A stretch of 64,000 nucleotides of DNA from Vicinamibacterales bacterium (lineage in GTDB: Bacteria > Acidobacteriota > Vicinamibacteria > Vicinamibacterales > UBA8438), in NCBI GenBank assembly GCA_958296065.1, contig CATQHX010000021.1, positions 62,001 through 126,000 of the forward strand, written 5' to 3'. The notes below the pieces were generated by a model. The model searched no databases, was not told the origin of the DNA, and was given only the letters and a program-made list of their open reading frames with translations. How positions within the stretch are numbered: position 1 is the stretch's first letter; every line of letters begins with the position of its first letter. The position numbers and the translations under genes were made by a program. This document shows positions 17,193-25,564 of this stretch, one piece after another.

Positions 17193-17537
17193 GGCGCGGT
17201 TGACGCTTTCCGAGACTCCAGCGATCTATGTTCGCGCATCGACCGACGTGGGCTTCTGCAGGCCGATGGCGGCGCGCTGCGGCTGGTGGACTGACGCGGC
17301 GAGGCGCACTGGCCGAGGGAATCGTGGTGGAGCGAGTTGCGAGTGGCAATGCAGGGGGCTGGGCAGGCACCGTCGCGCCTGCCCAGCCCCCTGTCGTGTC
17401 CAGCAGTCCAGCGCCGGTGCTACAGCACGAACCCCAGCGCCTCCAAACCCGTCGCAAGGCTCCGTGTTTGGCCCAAGCCCCCACCTGCCCAGGAGCTGCC
17501 TGGAAGTCTGTCCCGTTGCTGCGGCGCAGACCTCCAG
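17193..17537. other. Convergent intergenic region, 345 bases
   Basis: It lies between the phosphofructokinase stop and the stop of a leftward PDLQG gene. No gene is supported in any frame. It holds one strong perfect inverted repeat, listed separately. Confidence 0.6.
17352..17393. repeat. 17-bp perfect inverted repeat (hairpin)
   Basis: Arms at 17352-17368 and 17377-17393 (CAGGGGGCTGGGCAGGC and its exact reverse complement) enclose an 8-base loop. It stands between convergent genes, so a bidirectional transcription stop is the simplest reading, but neither side has a T-tract. Confidence 0.8.
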
Positions 17538-18545
17538 CTAGCGGGCGGCTTCTCTTGCGTCGTCGGCGCGGCCTCCGGAGAGGATGCCTTCCATGCCGAG
17601 GTTGCCCTCGTGGCAGGCGTACTCGTACATCACGTCGGGTGAGAGGGAGAACGGATAGGCGACCGTCCAGGACCGCGTGTACATCTGCGGGTCGTGAACC
17701 TCCACCTCGTACTCCAGCGTCTCGGGTCCGGTGCGGGTGAACCGCTCGATGAGCATCATGTCCTCGCCCGAGCCGTCGTGCGAGCTGAAGACCGACCAGG
17801 GCTGCAGCGCGCTCACGCGGTGATCGAGGTTGGTGGTGGTGACCACGAGCGTGTCGCCCTCCCAATGACCGCGCGAATCGCCGTTCCACTGACCGATGTC
17901 TTCCGCCAGCGGCGGGCGTCCGTCCAGCGGCACCACGCGTACCTCGTGCACCTGCTCCAGCAGCATCACGACGTGGTCCGGGGTCTGGAAGACCTGCATG
18001 TTGTTGTTGTACGAACGCGGGAACATGGCGTTGGGCATCCCGCCGCGGGTCACGCAGCGCTCCCAGATGTGCCGGTCCTCCCACGTGTCGTCGCCTCGCG
18101 GCTGGCCGATGCGGGCCTTCTGTCCTTCCGGGGTCAGCGGCGGGAAGCGGCCGCTCGGAGGATCGATCAGCATCGACGTGCGGTTCGTGCGGTCGCCCCG
18201 CTCCATCCAGAAGTTGTTGTAGGCGCCCACGTTGCCGCCGGCCGAGGTGCGCTGGGCGTTGGCGAGCAGCAACTGCTGGTTGCGCTCCTCGGTCGCCTGT
18301 CGAATCGCCGCTACCTCTTCGTCGCTCAGTGTCGCGCGGCCCTCGAACTCGGCCGGTCGCTCCATGGGCGTGGCGCCGGACGAGCTCCAGATGCCCTGCA
18401 GGTCCGGGTGGCCCCAGGCCGTGCGGTAGGCATCCGGCATACCGCCGCCGCCGTTGGACTGCGCGGCGGCGGGTGCGATCGCCAGCAGCGGGACGATCAG
18501 CGCCACGAGGGGAATGGCGAAGAAACGAAGCCGTCGAGCACTCAT
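17538..18545 (-). CDS. Secreted PDLQG-family protein (paralog 5)
   Basis: The 335-residue protein starts at ATG 18545, directly preceded by a near-perfect AAGGAGGT site 6-7 bases away; an upstream in-frame start at 18620 is not needed. The signal peptide ends APAAAQ. The blocks are TAWGHPDLQGIWSS, ATPMERPAEF, TSMLIDPPSGRFPPL, ERCVTRGGMP, YNNNMQVFQTPDHVVMLLEQ, GDSRGHWEGDTLVVTTTNL, ERFTRTGPETLEY, MYTRSWTVAYPF and YACHEGNLGMEG. The terminal motif reads CHEGNL instead of CHEGNY. Downstream is the large hairpin; upstream the gene is divergent from the cyclase-family gene. Confidence 0.88.
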   Translation of the reverse strand: MSARRLRFFAIPLVALIVPLLAIAPAAAQSNGGGGMPDAYRTAWGHPDLQGIWSSSGATPMERPAEFEGRATLSDEEVAAIRQATEERNQQLLLANAQRTSAGGNVGAYNNFWMERGDRTNRTSMLIDPPSGRFPPLTPEGQKARIGQPRGDDTWEDRHIWERCVTRGGMPNAMFPRSYNNNMQVFQTPDHVVMLLEQVHEVRVVPLDGRPPLAEDIGQWNGDSRGHWEGDTLVVTTTNLDHRVSALQPWSVFSSHDGSGEDMMLIERFTRTGPETLEYEVEVHDPQMYTRSWTVAYPFSLSPDVMYEYACHEGNLGMEGILSGGRADDAREAAR

Positions 18546-18736
18546 CTGCAACCTCCTTGGAGACCGCGGGAACGGGCGGTCCATGCTGATTCGGCAGTTC
18601 CGATCGGAGTAACGTGGCACAGGCGGTGCCGGAGGTCAAGCCGACTTGGTTCTTGACCGGTTTACGGATCGCGGTGATAAGGTGCCGGGAAAGGGCGGCG
18701 AGGAGCATTCCGTAGCCGCCGGAGGTCGCTGCCCTT

Positions 18737-18780
18737 GGTTGGGCGGCAAGCGGAGCCGCAAGGCGGCGATTTCCGGGTGA
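18737..18780 (+). repeat. Leader repeat, copy A
   Basis: It begins GGTTGGGCGGCAAGCGGAGC and continues CGCAAGGCGGCGATTTCCGGG. The core starts 55 bases before ATG 18792. It matches copies at 28019, 28102 and 50378-50420. This copy has lost the AGTCT/AGACT hairpin seen in front of copies B2 and C. Confidence 0.7.
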
Positions 18781-18791
18781 GGAGGGTAAAC

Positions 18792-19799
18792 ATGAAGGCA
18801 TGGTGGATCGGCGCGGTCGCGGTCGGTGTCCTGGCGGCGGCTTTCGCGATGGCGAGGCAGCCGCCGACGTCCGCGCAGGAATCGTCCGAGCCTCCGCTCG
18901 TGAGTCAGGAGCAGTTCGACGGCTGGCTCGACGAGCTCTCGAACTGGGGGCGCTGGGGGCCGGACGACGAGTTGGGCATGGCCAATCTCATCACGCCGGC
19001 CAAACGCGCCGCGGCGGCGGCGCTGGTCACCGAGGGGTTCACGGTGTCCCTGTCCTCGAATGCGCAGAACTACGAGTCCGCCGACGTGCCGTGCCCGATC
19101 GAATGGCGGATGGTGCGCGCCACGCGGACGGGCGCCAGCGACCAGATCGCCTACCCGTGCATCCACGGACCCGGCACCACACACCTGGATGCCTTCGCCC
19201 ATGTCTTCTTCGACGGCAAAATGTGGAACGGGTACGACGTCGACGGGCTGGTGACGATGGAGGGCGGGGCCGCGAAGAACTCCATCATGGTCGTGAAGGA
19301 CGGCCTCGTCACGCGCGGCGTGCTCTACGACATCCCGCGGCTGAAGGGCGTGCCGTGGCTCGAGCCGGGGACGCGCATCACGGTCGAGGACCTGGAGGCG
19401 TGGGAGGAGATGGCCGGCGTGAAGGTCGGCCCCGGCGATGCCTTCCTGATTCGGTGGGGGCGCTGGGCCCGCCAGGACGCGCTCGGGCCGTTCGATACCG
19501 GTCGCGAGGCGGCCGGCCTCGACAACAACGTGATCCCGTGGCTGAAGGAGCGTGACGTGGCCATCGCGGGCTGGGAGACGCCCGGCTACGCGCCGCAGCC
19601 CGAGGGCGACCTGCCGCGCACCGCGCTGCACAACTTCGCGCTGACGATCCTTGGGATCCAGGTGCTCGACCGCGCGGACTTCCAGGCGCTGGCCAACGCC
19701 GCGGCAGAGCGCAACCGCTGGGAGTTCATGGTGACCATCGCGCCGCTGCCGATTCCCAACGGCACCGGCTCGCCGGTGAATCCGATCGCGATGTTCTGA
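18792..19799 (+). CDS. Secreted cyclase / kynurenine formamidase-like family protein
   Basis: A 335-residue protein of the putative cyclase family (PF04199) with a signal peptide (ending TSAQ). The metal-binding motif is HGPGTTHLDAFAH (His125, His131, Asp133, His137), the family's HxGTHxDxPxH pattern with Ala in place of Pro. Late conserved residues include ERDVAIAGWETPG and the TALHNFALTILGI helix. Relatives hydrolyse amides such as N-formylkynurenine using Mn or Zn; the substrate here is unknown, and the export signal argues against a role in cytoplasmic tryptophan breakdown. GGAGGG lies 6 bases before ATG 18792, and repeat copy A occupies the leader. Confidence 0.87.
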   Translation: MKAWWIGAVAVGVLAAAFAMARQPPTSAQESSEPPLVSQEQFDGWLDELSNWGRWGPDDELGMANLITPAKRAAAAALVTEGFTVSLSSNAQNYESADVPCPIEWRMVRATRTGASDQIAYPCIHGPGTTHLDAFAHVFFDGKMWNGYDVDGLVTMEGGAAKNSIMVVKDGLVTRGVLYDIPRLKGVPWLEPGTRITVEDLEAWEEMAGVKVGPGDAFLIRWGRWARQDALGPFDTGREAAGLDNNVIPWLKERDVAIAGWETPGYAPQPEGDLPRTALHNFALTILGIQVLDRADFQALANAAAERNRWEFMVTIAPLPIPNGTGSPVNPIAMF

Positions 19800-19805
19800 G
19801 GAGGG

Positions 19806-19848
19806 GCGGCGGGGTCCGCGTCCCGCCGCGCGCCACCGGAAGTGGCGC
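19806..19848 (+). terminator. Tandem hairpins after the cyclase gene
   Basis: Two adjacent perfect stems follow the stop at 19799: GCGGCGGG/CCCGCCGC (19806-19813 with 19822-19829) and GCGCCAC/GTGGCGC (19830-19836 with 19842-19848). There is no T-tract, so terminator function is inferred from position. Confidence 0.45.
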
Positions 19849-19877
19849 CGGGGCCGAGGCGCTCAGGAAGGAGGCCA

Positions 19878-19944
19878 GGAGATCGGCAGGCCCCGGCTTG
19901 CGACGACGGTGGTCGATCACCGCCGCCGGGCTGCCAGGATCTCC
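19878..19944. other. Long structured element between convergent genes
   Basis: GGAGATC (19878-19884) pairs with GATCTCC (19938-19944), GGCAG (19885-19889) with CTGCC (19931-19935), CCCGGC with GCCGGG, and an apical CGGTG/CACCG stem closes the top. Two 2-base bulges interrupt it. No coding explanation was found. Confidence 0.45.
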
Positions 19945-20008
19945 GCCGGACTTCTGTCCCGTTCCACGAAGGGATCGATCACGTGGAGGGTGTAAAACGT
20001 CTTGCGCA

Positions 20009-20046
20009 CGAAAAGCGGGCGCCGTGAATCACGTTCACGGCGCCCG
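20009..20046 (-). terminator. Intrinsic terminator of the DUF1592-DUF1552 operon
   Basis: A 12-bp perfect stem GGGCGCCGTGAA/TTCACGGCGCCC (20017-20028 with 20034-20045) with a 5-base loop is followed on the minus strand by GCTTTTCG. It lies about 30 bases after the DUF1552 stop. Confidence 0.8.
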
Positions 20047-20073
20047 TACGTAGGTCGGTACGCTCCGCCGGCC

Positions 20074-21456
20074 TTAGTTCGTGGCGCTCGCGACCCCGGA
20101 CAGCTCCTCGAGTTGCTCGCCGGTGCTGTCGCCGAAGTTCTCCGTCGGCACCCCCAGCGTGTTCAGCAGCGTCAACTGCAGGTTGGTCAGCCGCTGCGTG
20201 CGGTCCGGATACTTCACGTGGCGTCCGCTCGCGATGCGTCCCGCACCGCCGCCCGCCAGCAGGATCGGCAGGTTCCGGATGTCGTGCCGGTTGCCCTCGC
20301 TGATGGCGCTGCCGTACAGGATGACGACGTTGTCCAGCAGCGAGCCGTCGCCGTCCGGCGTCTCGGCGAGCCGGTCCAGGTAGTAGGCGAAGAGCGACGT
20401 GTGGTACGCGTTGATCTTCCGCAGTGCCGCAATCTTCTGCTCGTCGCCCCCGTGGTGCGAGATGGGGTGGTGCGAGTCGGAGACGCCGATCTGCGGATAG
20501 GTCGCACCGCTCTGCTCGCGGCCGATCTGGAACGTGATGATGCGGGTGGTATCGGTCTGCAGGGCCAGCGTCTGCATGTCGAACATCAGCCGCGCATGCT
20601 CGTCGTAGCTGACCGGGATGCCGGCCGGCGAGTCGACGAGCGGCAGCTCCCGCCCGCGCGCCTCGGCGTTCTGGATGCGCCGTTCGATCTCGCGGACCGA
20701 GTCGACGTACTCGCCCAGCTTCAGGCGGTCGCGGTGCCCGAGATCGCCCTCGAGGGCGTGCACCTTGTCGAGCACCGAGTCGATGATGCTGCCCTGCCGC
20801 TGTAGACGTGCCTTGCGCACTGCCGGGTCGGTGCTCTCGACGCTGCCGAAGAGCCGCTCGAAGACCACGCGCGGGTTCGACTCGACCGGCAGCGGCGTCG
20901 TCGGGCTGCTCCAGGCCAGCCGGTTCTGGTAGGCGCAACTGAAGCCGACGTCGCAGGTGCCGACGCCATTGACGGTGTCGGTGCCCTCGAGGCCGAGCTC
21001 GAGCGACGGCAGCGGCGTCTCCTGGCCGATCTTCTGGGCCAGGATCTGATCCATCGAAGTCCCGAGCTGCAGGCTCGCGCTGCTCGTGGTCCGCAACGGC
21101 TCGATGCCGGTCATGAACGCGCCGGCCGGCTTGGCGTGGGCGCCGGAGCCGCCGGTGCGCGAGCTCGCGCCGGTGTTGTCGAGGCCGCTCAGCAGTAGCA
21201 GATGCTTCCGGTGCGCCTCGAGCGGCTTCAGCGTCGGGGTGAACTCGAAGCCCGCTCCCTCGGTCGCGGGCGTCCACCCGGCCATGATGATCCCGTTCGG
21301 CACGTACACGGTGCCGAAGCGGGCGATCGGCTTGGCCGCGGTCTTCGACAGCGCGGTGAGCGCCGGCACCATCCCGTCGAGGAGCGGCAACGCCAGGGTG
21401 GCGCCGATGCCGCGCAGCATGGTCCGGCGGGGAATGGCCTTCTTCGCAATCATCAT
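20074..21456 (-). CDS. DUF1552 family protein
   Basis: A 460-residue protein with a Tat-like N-terminus (IPRRTMLRGIGATLALPLLDG). It shows DUF1552 features throughout: YVPNGIIMAGWTP, LLLLSGLDN, GSGAHAKPAGAFMTG, QIGVSDSHHPISHHGGDE and VVILYGSAISEGNRHD. The family belongs to the exported, sulfatase-like group found beside DUF1592 cytochromes in Planctomycetes and Acidobacteria; no biochemical role is established. ATG 21456 was chosen because GGAGGT lies 7 bases upstream. The start overlaps the DUF1592 stop by 4 bases (ATGA), indicating translational coupling. Confidence 0.9.
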   Translation of the reverse strand: MMIAKKAIPRRTMLRGIGATLALPLLDGMVPALTALSKTAAKPIARFGTVYVPNGIIMAGWTPATEGAGFEFTPTLKPLEAHRKHLLLLSGLDNTGASSRTGGSGAHAKPAGAFMTGIEPLRTTSSASLQLGTSMDQILAQKIGQETPLPSLELGLEGTDTVNGVGTCDVGFSCAYQNRLAWSSPTTPLPVESNPRVVFERLFGSVESTDPAVRKARLQRQGSIIDSVLDKVHALEGDLGHRDRLKLGEYVDSVREIERRIQNAEARGRELPLVDSPAGIPVSYDEHARLMFDMQTLALQTDTTRIITFQIGREQSGATYPQIGVSDSHHPISHHGGDEQKIAALRKINAYHTSLFAYYLDRLAETPDGDGSLLDNVVILYGSAISEGNRHDIRNLPILLAGGGAGRIASGRHVKYPDRTQRLTNLQLTLLNTLGVPTENFGDSTGEQLEELSGVASATN

Positions 21457-23948
21457 GACTCTGACCTCCGCATGAGGAACGGCGTGCTCTTGACGACGGA
21501 CGAGACGAGGGCCGACCAGGTGAGCTCTCCAGGGGCCACCTGACGGCTGATCTTCCGAACCACCGGCATGTCGTGGTGCTCCAGGGTGCGGCCGAGGGCG
21601 TATGTCAGCAGCTTCTCGGTGACCGTCTCCACGAACTGGCCCTCGCGGCTCAGGATGACGTTCCGGAGCCCGTTCAGACCGTGGACCTCGGTCCCGTCGA
21701 TCAGCGTGCCCGACGCGTTGATGGGGATGCCGGTGTCGAACGGCGTGTTGCCGCCGTTGGTGGCCCGCCAGCGTCCGATCGCGTCGTACTGCTCCAGGGC
21801 GAACCCGAGCGGGTCGATCGTGCTGTGGCAACTCGCGCAGATGGCGTTGCTCCGATGCTGCTCCAGCCGCTCGCGAACCGAGCGCGGCGTTCCGCTCTCG
21901 CTGGCGGTCGGCAGGCTCGGCACGTCCGGCGGCGGCGGCGACGGAGGCGTGCCGAGGACGTTCTCGAGCAGCCAGACACCGCGGACCACCGGCGAGGTGC
22001 GGTTGGCGTAGGACGTGATGGTCAGCAGGCTGGCGTGCCCGAGGATGCCGCCGCGCGTATCGTCCGGGTACTCGACCCGGCGGAAGTGCACTCCGTGCAC
22101 GTCCGGGATGCCGTAGTGGCGGGCGAGGCGCTCGTTGACGAAGGTGTAGTCCGCCCGCAGGGCGTTGACCACCGGGCGGTCCTCCCGCAGCTCGTGCTCC
22201 AGGAAGAGCTCGGTCTCCTGCCACATCGCCTCGCGCAGGTTCTCGTCGAACGCGGTGTAGGTGGCCGTGTCCGGCGTCGCGTTGCGCAGCTTGCGGAGCT
22301 GCAGCCACTGCCCGGCGAAGTTCTCGACCAGCGCCTTGGAGCGCGGATCGGCCAGCATGCGCTCGATCTGCTGGTCGAGCACCTCCGGTTCGCTCAGCCT
22401 GCCCGCGGCCGCGGTGTCCAGCAGCTCGTCGTCGGGGATGCTGCTCCACAGGAAGAAGGAAAGGCGCGACGCGAGCTCCAGGTCGGCCAGGCGGTACGGC
22501 GTGCCCGCGGGGACGCCGGCGGGGTCGGTCTCGATGCGGAACAGGAACTCCGGGTCGACCAGGATCCGCTCGACCGCCGCCTGGATGCCGGCGTCGAAGC
22601 CGCCCTCGGTCCGGCCGTCGCGGTAGAAGGGCAGCAGCGTGTCGACGTCCGCCGCGGTCGCCGGCCGGCGATAGGCCTGCCGCGCCAGCGTGGAGAGGAT
22701 CGTGCGCGCGCAGCGCTCCTCCTCGGCCGCGTCGCCGGTCGGCTCGCAGACGAACAGGCGCTCGCGGCTCGGCAGCTCGGCGGCGCCGCTGGGGTTGTAC
22801 GGGCCGATGATCTGCACCTCGGAGACGCCCGGGTTGCCTTCCTGGAACTCGTTCTGGCCGAAGGAGTACGTCGAGCGGTCGAGCGGCAGCGGCAGAATCC
22901 CCTCCGGCAGCGCCGGGCGCCGGTGGAAGGAGAGTCCGACCCGGTGCCGGCCGGCGGTGACCGCCGTGCGCACCTCCAGCCCCTCGTCGGCGTGCAGGGA
23001 GTACAGCTCCCAGTCCGGGAAGGAGCTCGAGTCGTAGATGCTCTCGAACTTGCCGGCGTACCCCATCGGCGGGCGCTGGCCCTGCTCCCAGTCGCGGCCG
23101 ACCGTGAAGCCGCCCACGCGCTCGCCGTCCACCCGCACGTCGAGCTCGTGCGCCCTGCCGAGGCCGCGTACGTAGCCGTACTCCTGCTTCCGCAGGCTGA
23201 GCCGGATGATGTACTCGCCGTCGACCGGGAAGTGGTGCTCGATCGCGACGCCGCCGCGCGACCCGAACGGCAGGTCGTCGCTGACCGGGCCGTCCTGGTC
23301 CACCGCGCCGTGGATGGGATAGACCTCGGATACCGCGCGCACGCTCGTATCGCCCACGACGAGCTGGCTGATGCGCCGCGCCGCGGCCAGGTAGCGCTCG
23401 ATCAGGGTCGGCGAGACGGACAGAACCTCTGCGATGTTGTCGAAGCCTTCCTGCTCGTCGTCGGCCGGGAGCAGGGCGTTGACGTCGATCTCGAGGCCGA
23501 AGATGTCGCGGATGGCGTTGGCGTACTCCGCGCGGTTGAGGCGGTGCACGGCGGGCCGGCCGGGATCGGGGTTCTCCAGGCCCGTCCGGTCGAGCTCGGT
23601 CTCCAGCCACTCGATGAATCCGTGGGTCGTCGCGGCGGTGGGGCGCGGCCGGCCGGCGGGCGGCATCGCGTTCGCGCGCAGGCGGCGGATCACGTGCTCC
23701 CAGGTGGCCGCGTTCGTCTCTACTTGCGCGACGTCCAGCGTGTCGAGAGCCAGCCCCGCGGTGAGCGTGCGCCGGTTGTGGCAGGCCACGCAGTAGCGGT
23801 TGAGGAGGGCCCGCGCCTCGGCGGCCCCGACCTCGGCGGCGGACTCGGCTTCGTGCTGCGCGCCGGGCCGGGGCTCCGCGCGCAGGTCGAGTTGCGCGGC
23901 GCCGATCAGGGCTGTCAGCCCCACGCCTGCGAGTATCCAGCGTGACAT
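21453..23948 (-). CDS. DUF1592-type multi-domain c-type cytochrome (DUF1587/1595/1592/1588/1585)
   Basis: An 831-residue secreted protein. The domains in order are a planctomycete-type cytochrome with CVACH (Cys53-His57), DUF1587 (RLNRAEYANAIRDIFGLE), a carbohydrate-binding-like beta domain around 210-330, DUF1595, DUF1592 (SRLSFFLWSSIPDDEL, ENFAGQWLQLRKL), DUF1588 with a second CASCH heme-type motif, and DUF1585 (ETVTEKLLTYALGR). The full architecture is intact. These proteins always pair with a DUF1552 partner, as here, and have been proposed to act on polymers or surface sugars; that is unproven. GGAGGCG lies 7 bases before ATG 23948. Confidence 0.93.
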   Translation of the reverse strand: MSRWILAGVGLTALIGAAQLDLRAEPRPGAQHEAESAAEVGAAEARALLNRYCVACHNRRTLTAGLALDTLDVAQVETNAATWEHVIRRLRANAMPPAGRPRPTAATTHGFIEWLETELDRTGLENPDPGRPAVHRLNRAEYANAIRDIFGLEIDVNALLPADDEQEGFDNIAEVLSVSPTLIERYLAAARRISQLVVGDTSVRAVSEVYPIHGAVDQDGPVSDDLPFGSRGGVAIEHHFPVDGEYIIRLSLRKQEYGYVRGLGRAHELDVRVDGERVGGFTVGRDWEQGQRPPMGYAGKFESIYDSSSFPDWELYSLHADEGLEVRTAVTAGRHRVGLSFHRRPALPEGILPLPLDRSTYSFGQNEFQEGNPGVSEVQIIGPYNPSGAAELPSRERLFVCEPTGDAAEEERCARTILSTLARQAYRRPATAADVDTLLPFYRDGRTEGGFDAGIQAAVERILVDPEFLFRIETDPAGVPAGTPYRLADLELASRLSFFLWSSIPDDELLDTAAAGRLSEPEVLDQQIERMLADPRSKALVENFAGQWLQLRKLRNATPDTATYTAFDENLREAMWQETELFLEHELREDRPVVNALRADYTFVNERLARHYGIPDVHGVHFRRVEYPDDTRGGILGHASLLTITSYANRTSPVVRGVWLLENVLGTPPSPPPPDVPSLPTASESGTPRSVRERLEQHRSNAICASCHSTIDPLGFALEQYDAIGRWRATNGGNTPFDTGIPINASGTLIDGTEVHGLNGLRNVILSREGQFVETVTEKLLTYALGRTLEHHDMPVVRKISRQVAPGELTWSALVSSVVKSTPFLMRRSES

Positions 23949-24018
23949 CGTTGCGCCTCCGTGAAGAGCCCCTCGTGTCCTGTCCGATCCGGGCTCGGTT
24001 CCGTTCCCGCGGTTCGCG

Positions 24019-25479
24019 TCAATCCCGGCTCGCCAATCGCGCCAGATGCTGTTCCAGCAGATCGCGCGGCGTCGTGCCGTCCTCGGTCTCCCAGTCCAGA
24101 TCGGCCCCGAGGCCGACCAGGTAGTCGACCACGCTCGTGAATCCGTAGCGCGCCGCCGCGTGCAGGGCGGTCTCGCCCGCGCGGATCGTCTCGCGCATGG
24201 TCGCGCCGGACCCCGCGTCGACGGCGGCCTGGACGGTCTCGAGCACGAGCTCTTCGTCGCTCCACTGGGCGCTGACCAGCTCCGGGGCGATCAGCCGGCT
24301 GCGGCGGGTGGTGCTGCGGCTCAGTCCATGACCGACCGCGGCCATCAGCGCCGTCGTGCCGTCGTCGGTGCGCGCCAGCGGGTCGGCGTCCGCCGCGGCG
24401 ATCATCCGGGCGAGTTCCGGCTCGAGGTACTTGGCCGCGAGCAGGAACGGCGTGGCGCCCTTCTCCCTGAGCGTGAAGACGAACTCGTACGTCCAGCGCG
24501 GCACCGGGGTGCTTCGGGTGAGACGCGCGTTCGGGTCCGCTCCGCGGGCCAGCAGCATTCTCACCAGTGGTCTCACCAGCGGTTGGTCGGCGCGCAGAAC
24601 TGCCGCGTGCAGCGCGCTGTAGCCGGCGCCCCCGGCGTTCGGGTCGGCGCCGCGGGCGAGCAGGAACTCCGCGAGCCGCAGATTGCCGCTCATGGTGGCC
24701 AGCACCAGTGCGCTGTTGCCGTCCGCGCCGGTATCGTCGACGTCCGCGCCGGCATTCAGCAGGTGGCGGGCGGAAGCGATGGCGCCGTGCCGGGCCGCGA
24801 ACAGCAGGGGAGTGAAGCCCCCGGCGTCGAAGTAGGTGGCGCCGGCCGGGCTGGTCGTGCTGCGCAGTCCCGTGCCGCGGAACTGCCGCCGCGTGATCGT
24901 GCGGGCGTCGACCGCCGCGCCGTGCTCGAGCAGCACTCGCGTGACGTCCGGCTGGAGGTGGGCGGCGGCCCACATCAGGGCGGTCTGCCCGTTCTCCGGC
25001 TCGGTGGCGTCGATGTCGGCGCCGTGTTCGAGCAGTGCTTCGACCGCCACGGGGTCGCCCGTCGCCGCGCAACGCATGAGCACCGTCTCACCGGCACGAA
25101 GTCCGCGGTTCGCACTGGCCCCGGCGGCCAGCAGCCGTTGCACGACTCCGGTGTTGCGGCTCGCGCAGGCGACCCAGAGCGGCGTGGCGCCGAGATCGTT
25201 GGCCGCGTCGAGGTTCGCGCCGGCGTCGATCAGTCGGTCGACGGTGGGCAGGTCGTTCCAGTGCGCTGCCCAGTGCAGCGCCCTCGCGCCGTCGCCCTGC
25301 GGAGTGTCGGCGTCGACGCCCCGGTCCAGGAGGACGTCGACCGTGGCCCAGTCCCGGTCCTTCGCCGCGTCGACGATCTGCCGGTCGGAATTGCCCGCGG
25401 CCGGAGCCACCGTCCACGCGCTGCACAGGAGCCCCGCGGCGGCGAGCCGGACGCACTGCTGCCTGATTGTCACGAGCAT
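24019..25479 (-). CDS. Secreted ankyrin-repeat protein
   Basis: A 486-residue protein with a signal peptide (ending APAAG) and about ten ankyrin repeats, recognisable by their recurring core (for example GARALHWAAHWNDLPTVDRL, GATPLWVACASRN, GQTALMWAAAH, GGFTPLLFAARHG, GETALHAAARYG). Ankyrin repeats bind other proteins. It lies 70 bases upstream of the DUF1592 gene in the same direction, an arrangement seen repeatedly in Acidobacteria, so it probably works with that pair in the periplasm. The ribosome site before ATG 25479 is weak. Confidence 0.88.
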   Translation of the reverse strand: MLVTIRQQCVRLAAAGLLCSAWTVAPAAGNSDRQIVDAAKDRDWATVDVLLDRGVDADTPQGDGARALHWAAHWNDLPTVDRLIDAGANLDAANDLGATPLWVACASRNTGVVQRLLAAGASANRGLRAGETVLMRCAATGDPVAVEALLEHGADIDATEPENGQTALMWAAAHLQPDVTRVLLEHGAAVDARTITRRQFRGTGLRSTTSPAGATYFDAGGFTPLLFAARHGAIASARHLLNAGADVDDTGADGNSALVLATMSGNLRLAEFLLARGADPNAGGAGYSALHAAVLRADQPLVRPLVRMLLARGADPNARLTRSTPVPRWTYEFVFTLREKGATPFLLAAKYLEPELARMIAAADADPLARTDDGTTALMAAVGHGLSRSTTRRSRLIAPELVSAQWSDEELVLETVQAAVDAGSGATMRETIRAGETALHAAARYGFTSVVDYLVGLGADLDWETEDGTTPRDLLEQHLARLASRD

Positions 25480-25564
25480 CCGTCATGATAGCCTCGCCTG
25501 GAGCGTTGTCCAACCGTTTTTCAGCCGTCAGTCGACATTTCCGGTCGCGGAAGAGGAGCGTCGC

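Noticed and set aside
21457..23610. Upstream extension of the DUF1552 reading frame to 1178 residues
   Set aside because: The added sequence is out-of-frame translation of the DUF1592 gene. A ribosome site and a Tat-like start at 21456 define the real N-terminus.
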